Of a DNA stretch of 21,162 nt, positions 18,451-21,162 are shown one piece after another. The notes beneath the pieces are model-generated. The model searched no databases. It worked only from the letters and a program-made list of their open reading frames with translations, and was not told the origin of the DNA. Within the stretch, counting starts at the first letter, position 1, and the number at the start of each line of letters is the position of its first letter. The DNA is taken from NCBI GenBank assembly GCA_003427395.1, contig BFEA01000516.1:820092-841253 (forward strand), written 5' to 3'. Made by a program: the position numbers and the translations under genes. Source of the DNA: Chara braunii (Eukaryota; Streptophyta; Charophyceae; Charales; Characeae).

Positions 18451-19170
18451 AACACATGATCCCATTTTAATTATTACTAGGGCCTAGTTATTCATTTACA
18501 TGACCGTTTGGGGCTGTTCCTTTTCCAACCGGGTTATGCGGTCGCGTTGGTCCAGTCCCAACCGGTCAAACCTAATTATCTCACTATCCCTTGGTCCGTT
18601 TTAAGTGTTGTTTGGGCCGGACCTCACTAATTCGCGCCTTGCAATTGCGACGGTCCAGTCCAAAGGGGATGATCAGGTCTTCCGAGGACTGTACCGCCAC
18701 ACCGTCTTTCCCGTGGCTTTGGCCCTCGGGAATTTCAACCGATGCATTAGGGTCTGGTTGACTATGACTGCGAACCGCCCTCGGCGCAGACTTGACACGG
18801 CGCGGAGGCTGACCGCGTCGAGTCAGATTCCGTTCACGCGGTGCGTCGGCCTCCGACAGGAACGGACCCTGGTCACAATATTTAGTGACTAGGCAGCAGT
18901 CTAGCGAATTTCGTACAAGGCATGGCTCAGGTCAGAGAGACTTTCGACTAGAGGAGAGGAGGGACCTCTTGCAGAAGTATATCTGAAGTGATTCAAGACT
19001 GCAAGCAAGGGCGTGGAATCTGTTTTCTGGGTCCTCAGCTTGACAAGTGTACATGTCAGAAACCAGACGATGACTGAAGAGTATAATGTTCTAGAAGCCC
19101 TAACTTGTGTCACCTCTGGTGGTGCGTTTCCCTATATGTTTGTCAAATGTATTACTTGTGTAAAACATAC
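18451..19170. other. Gene-free stretch
   Basis: The longest ORF (18605-18892, plus, 95 codons) has no recognisable motif, signal or context. Nothing else is supportable here. Confidence 0.5.
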
Positions 19171-19177
19171 AACATAA

Positions 19178-19287
19178 AGGTCACGAGATGCTTCGCGAAA
19201 TCCAGTACCACCTGTTGACGCGTCCCGGGTCAGCTCAAACAGCCACGTCAGCCTGTGACGTGGCTAGAGTTAGCGCCCTATTCAATC
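19178..19287. repeat. Direct repeat, copy 1, with ACGT dyad
   Basis: Matches copy 2 (19478-19579) over about 100 bp: AGGTCACG, CACCTGTTGACG, TCAGCTCAAACAGCCA, CGTGGCTAGAG and TAGCGCCCTATTCAATC. Copy 1 has about 12 extra bases near 19185-19197. It holds a perfect inverted repeat, AGCCACGTCA and TGACGTGGCT with a 5-nt loop (19241-19265). Both arms contain an ACGT core of the type bound by plant bZIP factors. Confidence 0.92.
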
Positions 19288-19412
19288 GTGCGTGCGTTAA
19301 GCGACTCCCACTCTGTAGATTGGATATGATCAGTTGAAATTCTTGATGATCGTGTCGTCATCCACCATCCACACTTCGATATCCTTAAGGCTGACTTCGC
19401 TGTTCTCCTTTG

Positions 19413-19432
19413 GTGTTGACCTGCGTCAACAC
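19413..19432. repeat. Perfect inverted repeat GTGTTGAC-CTGC-GTCAACAC
   Basis: 8-bp arms with a 4-nt loop, midway between the two direct-repeat copies. Each arm contains a TTGAC core. It may be a protein-binding dyad or the stem of a small element. Confidence 0.8.
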
Positions 19433-19477
19433 TCCAATGGTCGCACACAGCACTATCGTTGCTGTGACCAAGGAGAC

Positions 19478-19579
19478 AGGTCACGGAATCCAGAACCACC
19501 TGTTGACGAGGCCGTCCCGGATCAGCTCAAACAGCCATGTCAGCCTGTGACGTGGCTAGAGCTAGCGCCCTATTCAATC
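19478..19579. repeat. Direct repeat, copy 2
   Basis: Begins about 300 bp after copy 1. Its inverted repeat has one mismatch (AGCCATGTCA with TGACGTGGCT). Its right end falls exactly where the LINE coding sequence stops resembling ORF2, so the repeat edge and the LINE junction coincide. Confidence 0.92.
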
Positions 19580-20098
19580 TCGCGTTGATACTTGAATTGC
19601 AGAATAACGGCTGTCAGAGAACCTCTTCTCTCGTGTGTGGCTCCCTTACCTTAGCCGGGAAGATATCCTTCCACAGCTTCAGCATTTGACTCCAATACCA
19701 CGCCACCCTAGGTCCTTCCTCTGTACCAGCTCTGTCGCCCTCCCTTCGGCCCACCTTGGCCCAAGTGCTACACATGATCCAGAACTGGCCCGACATATTC
19801 GGTGGTGTTTTGTATTTGGCTGTTTGCCTGATCCTATGTAGCGCCAACGGTGTCCAGGGTAGCTTTTGATGGGAGATTAATTTGACAACCCATTTTATTT
19901 GGAGCGCCTTGAGATGCTGGTCCGGATCCAGAATACCCAGGCCTCCCTGTTCTTTCGATCAGGCGTCGTGCTTCCTCGCTACTTTGGAAATGAAGTGTGG
20001 TTTGGTTGCATTGGATGTCCAAAGGTATGCTGCCGCTCTTCTTCTCAGTAGAGAGGCTGTCTGTGCTGGTGGGGTCCAGATTGTCCCTGCGTACCATG
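19580..20098 (-). pseudogene. LINE (non-LTR retrotransposon) ORF2 C-terminal fragment
   Basis: One minus-strand frame reads RAAAYLWTSNATKPHFISKV, then a TGA (19961-19959) where Trp is expected, then EQGGLGILDP, ALQIKWVVKL and PWTPLALHRI, followed by SGQFWIMCSTWAKV, WYWSQMLKLWKDIF and REEVL. A second TGA (19616-19614) follows, then QPLFCNSSI. This is the conserved region after the RT domain of plant LINE ORF2 proteins: the GGLGI motif, the ALxxKW motif, then the PLFxN motif. RT and endonuclease parts are missing; the pentanucleotide array begins where they should continue. Only two stops and no frameshift in over 500 bp suggest a fairly recent loss. The family match is by motif recognition. 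Confidence 0.8.
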
Positions 20099-20269
20099 TT
20101 CTGTTCGGTTCGGGTCGGGTCGGGGCGGGGGGGGGGGGGGGCGGGGCGGCCCGGGGCGGCCCGGGGCGGCCCGGGGCGGCCCGGCCCTGCCCTGCCCTGC
20201 CCTGCCCTGCCCTGCCCTGCCCTGCCCTGCCCTGCCCTGTTCTGTTCTGTTCTGTTCTGTTCTGTTCTG
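20099..20269. repeat. Pentanucleotide array with stepwise unit change
   Basis: Read in steps of five from 20099: TTCTG, two TTCGG, two GTCGG, GGCGG, a G-run (15 G in all, 20127-20141, one base out of phase), GGCGG/CCCGG alternating to 20184, eleven CCCTG (20185-20239) and six TTCTG (20240-20269). Neighbouring blocks differ by one or two bases and the array starts and ends with the same unit. ORFs rich in Pro, Arg and Gly across it are by-products. Confidence 0.95.
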
Positions 20270-20849
20270 TTCCTGTTTCTTCCTCTTCTGTTGCGCTGTG
20301 AACTGTTTTCTGTTCCGTAATTCCGTTTCATTTTGCCTTTTTCCCCTTTGTTCAAAGCTCAGCAATATCATCAGCTATCCTCCGCCATGTTTACCTTTCC
20401 TTTGCAGACATGAGTTCGTCAGTTTTCAGGAAATGCCAGTAGAAGTTGTAGAACAATAATATCTGGTTATGGGCTGGGGACAGTAGGCCATCTTGCAGCC
20501 ATCAGGGCTGGGATTTGGGCTGAGGCTCATTCTCATTGTCATTTGATTACCTCTTGGTGGGTGTTCCCCAAAAATGTATGGAGCTGCAGCCATAAGACTG
20601 GTTCTAGTTTCGTTGTGCTTTCTTGTAATATGACGAGTTAGCATGCTGATACTCTCCCTAACATATAAGATGTCATGAACATTGCTTCAAGCTCAAGATG
20701 ATCCAAACACCAAACTGTAGATGCCATAGCAAGCTGGTGTCTAAATGGCCGATGAAGAGTCATCAACCACTGCCAGCTGTGACTGGTCTTTGGATAAAGG
20801 GGAAAGAAAGAAAAACAATTCAAAGCAAAAGTGGGCATCCAAGTCGAGC
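20270..20849. other. Gene-free stretch
   Basis: No convincing coding sequence. ORFs of 60-96 codons on both strands lack motifs. The first 60 bases remain rich in TTCTG-like words, a decayed edge of the pentanucleotide array. Confidence 0.5.
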
Positions 20850-20929
20850 ACTTGTACTGCTGGGTGGGATTGCAGGATGCTGAGTGCCAACTCCATCCCT
20901 TCCTTCCCGTCAGACGTAATTCTGGCATA
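20850..20929 (-). CDS. Possible internal exon, function unknown
   Basis: On the minus strand a pyrimidine-rich tract of about 200 bases ends in CGTCAACAG (20938-20930), an acceptor-like site. An open frame follows: YARITSDGKEGMELALSIL, then QSHPAVQVLDLDAH. A donor-like GCA/GTACAAG occurs at about 20850/20849. The peptide looks like a helix-rich protein segment, but I do not recognise the family. The frame stays open to 20741, so it could also be unspliced. Evidence is slight. Confidence 0.2.
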
Positions 20930-20949
20930 CTGTTGACGATGTGGTTTGG

Positions 20950-21162
20950 AGGGACGAAACAGAGAGGAAGACAAGGAGGGCGGGGGAAGAGATGGAGTGG
21001 GAGAGGAGGAGGGGGTGTGGAGGAGGAGGAGGAGGAGGGAGAAGAGGTGGAAGAGGAGAAGCGGTTAATGGAAAGAGGAGAAGCAAGGGGGAAAGGATGA
21101 GGGCTAAGGGGAAGGAGGAAGATGGGGATGGGGAGAGAGAATGGGAAGGGAGGAGTGGAAGG
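20950..21162. repeat. Purine-rich strand (GGA/GAA-rich) to the window end
   Basis: The plus strand is mostly A and G with few pyrimidines, including a GGA run near 21018-21036. Such homopurine tracts can form triplex DNA. On the minus strand it is the pyrimidine tract noted for the possible exon. It continues beyond the window. Confidence 0.9.

Noticed and set aside
18605-18892. 95-codon plus-strand ORF
   Set aside because: No recognisable family and no splice or promoter context.
19834-20355. Pro/Arg/Gly/Gln-rich ORFs on both strands
   Set aside because: They translate the pentanucleotide array; the real coding frame nearby is the LINE tail in a different frame.

Overview
This window looks like repeat-dominated nuclear DNA of a streptophyte (plant or green-algal) genome. 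There is no bacterial gene organisation, no complete intact gene and no RNA gene that I can support. The protein-coding signal is almost entirely decayed retrotransposon. From memory, and unverified, the gag-pol polyprotein wording resembles Ty3/gypsy chromovirus families of charophyte algae such as Chara; treat that as inference.

Layout. 1-3370: gene-free, with a TAA microsatellite and a cluster of TTGACC boxes. 3375-3553: a short duplicated flank next to two TTA microsatellites. 3560-4590: gene-free, possibly the 3' flank of the retroelement. 4592-10201 (perhaps to 10611): a minus-strand Ty3/gypsy chromovirus with gag (coiled coil, capsid-like region, CCHC knuckle), protease, reverse transcriptase, RNase H, integrase and a C-terminal chromo-like domain. 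It is broken by in-frame stops, several frameshifts and two catalytic-site substitutions. No matching LTR pair was found by eye. 10740-11050: three 122-bp-spaced hairpin repeats. 11430-12060: a 66-bp minisatellite. 12105-12440: a CCGAAC/GTTCGG fold-back region with A-rich and T-rich flanks. 12633-12775: a possible spliced exon. 12900-14440: CAG/CAA-rich, degenerate. 14900-17510: a 2.5-kb mosaic satellite in which 31/41-bp, about 92-bp, 47-bp and 74-bp families all carry a GC-rich dyad. 17593-17920: a GA microsatellite and a TATA-like box inside a hairpin. 17990-18450: an 83-bp tandem repeat with up to three hairpins per unit. 19178-19579: a direct-repeat pair with an ACGT dyad. 19580-20098: a minus-strand LINE ORF2 tail. 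20099-20269: a pentanucleotide array that changes in steps. 20850-20929: a possible exon. 20950-21162: a purine-rich strand.

How the parts relate. The retroelement domains are collinear and once formed one Gag-Pol transcription unit running leftward. The hairpin array, the minus-strand TATA-like box and the satellite to its left are arranged as if a leftward promoter could transcribe the satellite, but nothing here proves transcription. I found no undescribed protein system. The most unusual signals are in the repeats: strict 31/41-bp unit lengths, dyad arms that vary in compensating pairs, and the stepwise pentamer array.
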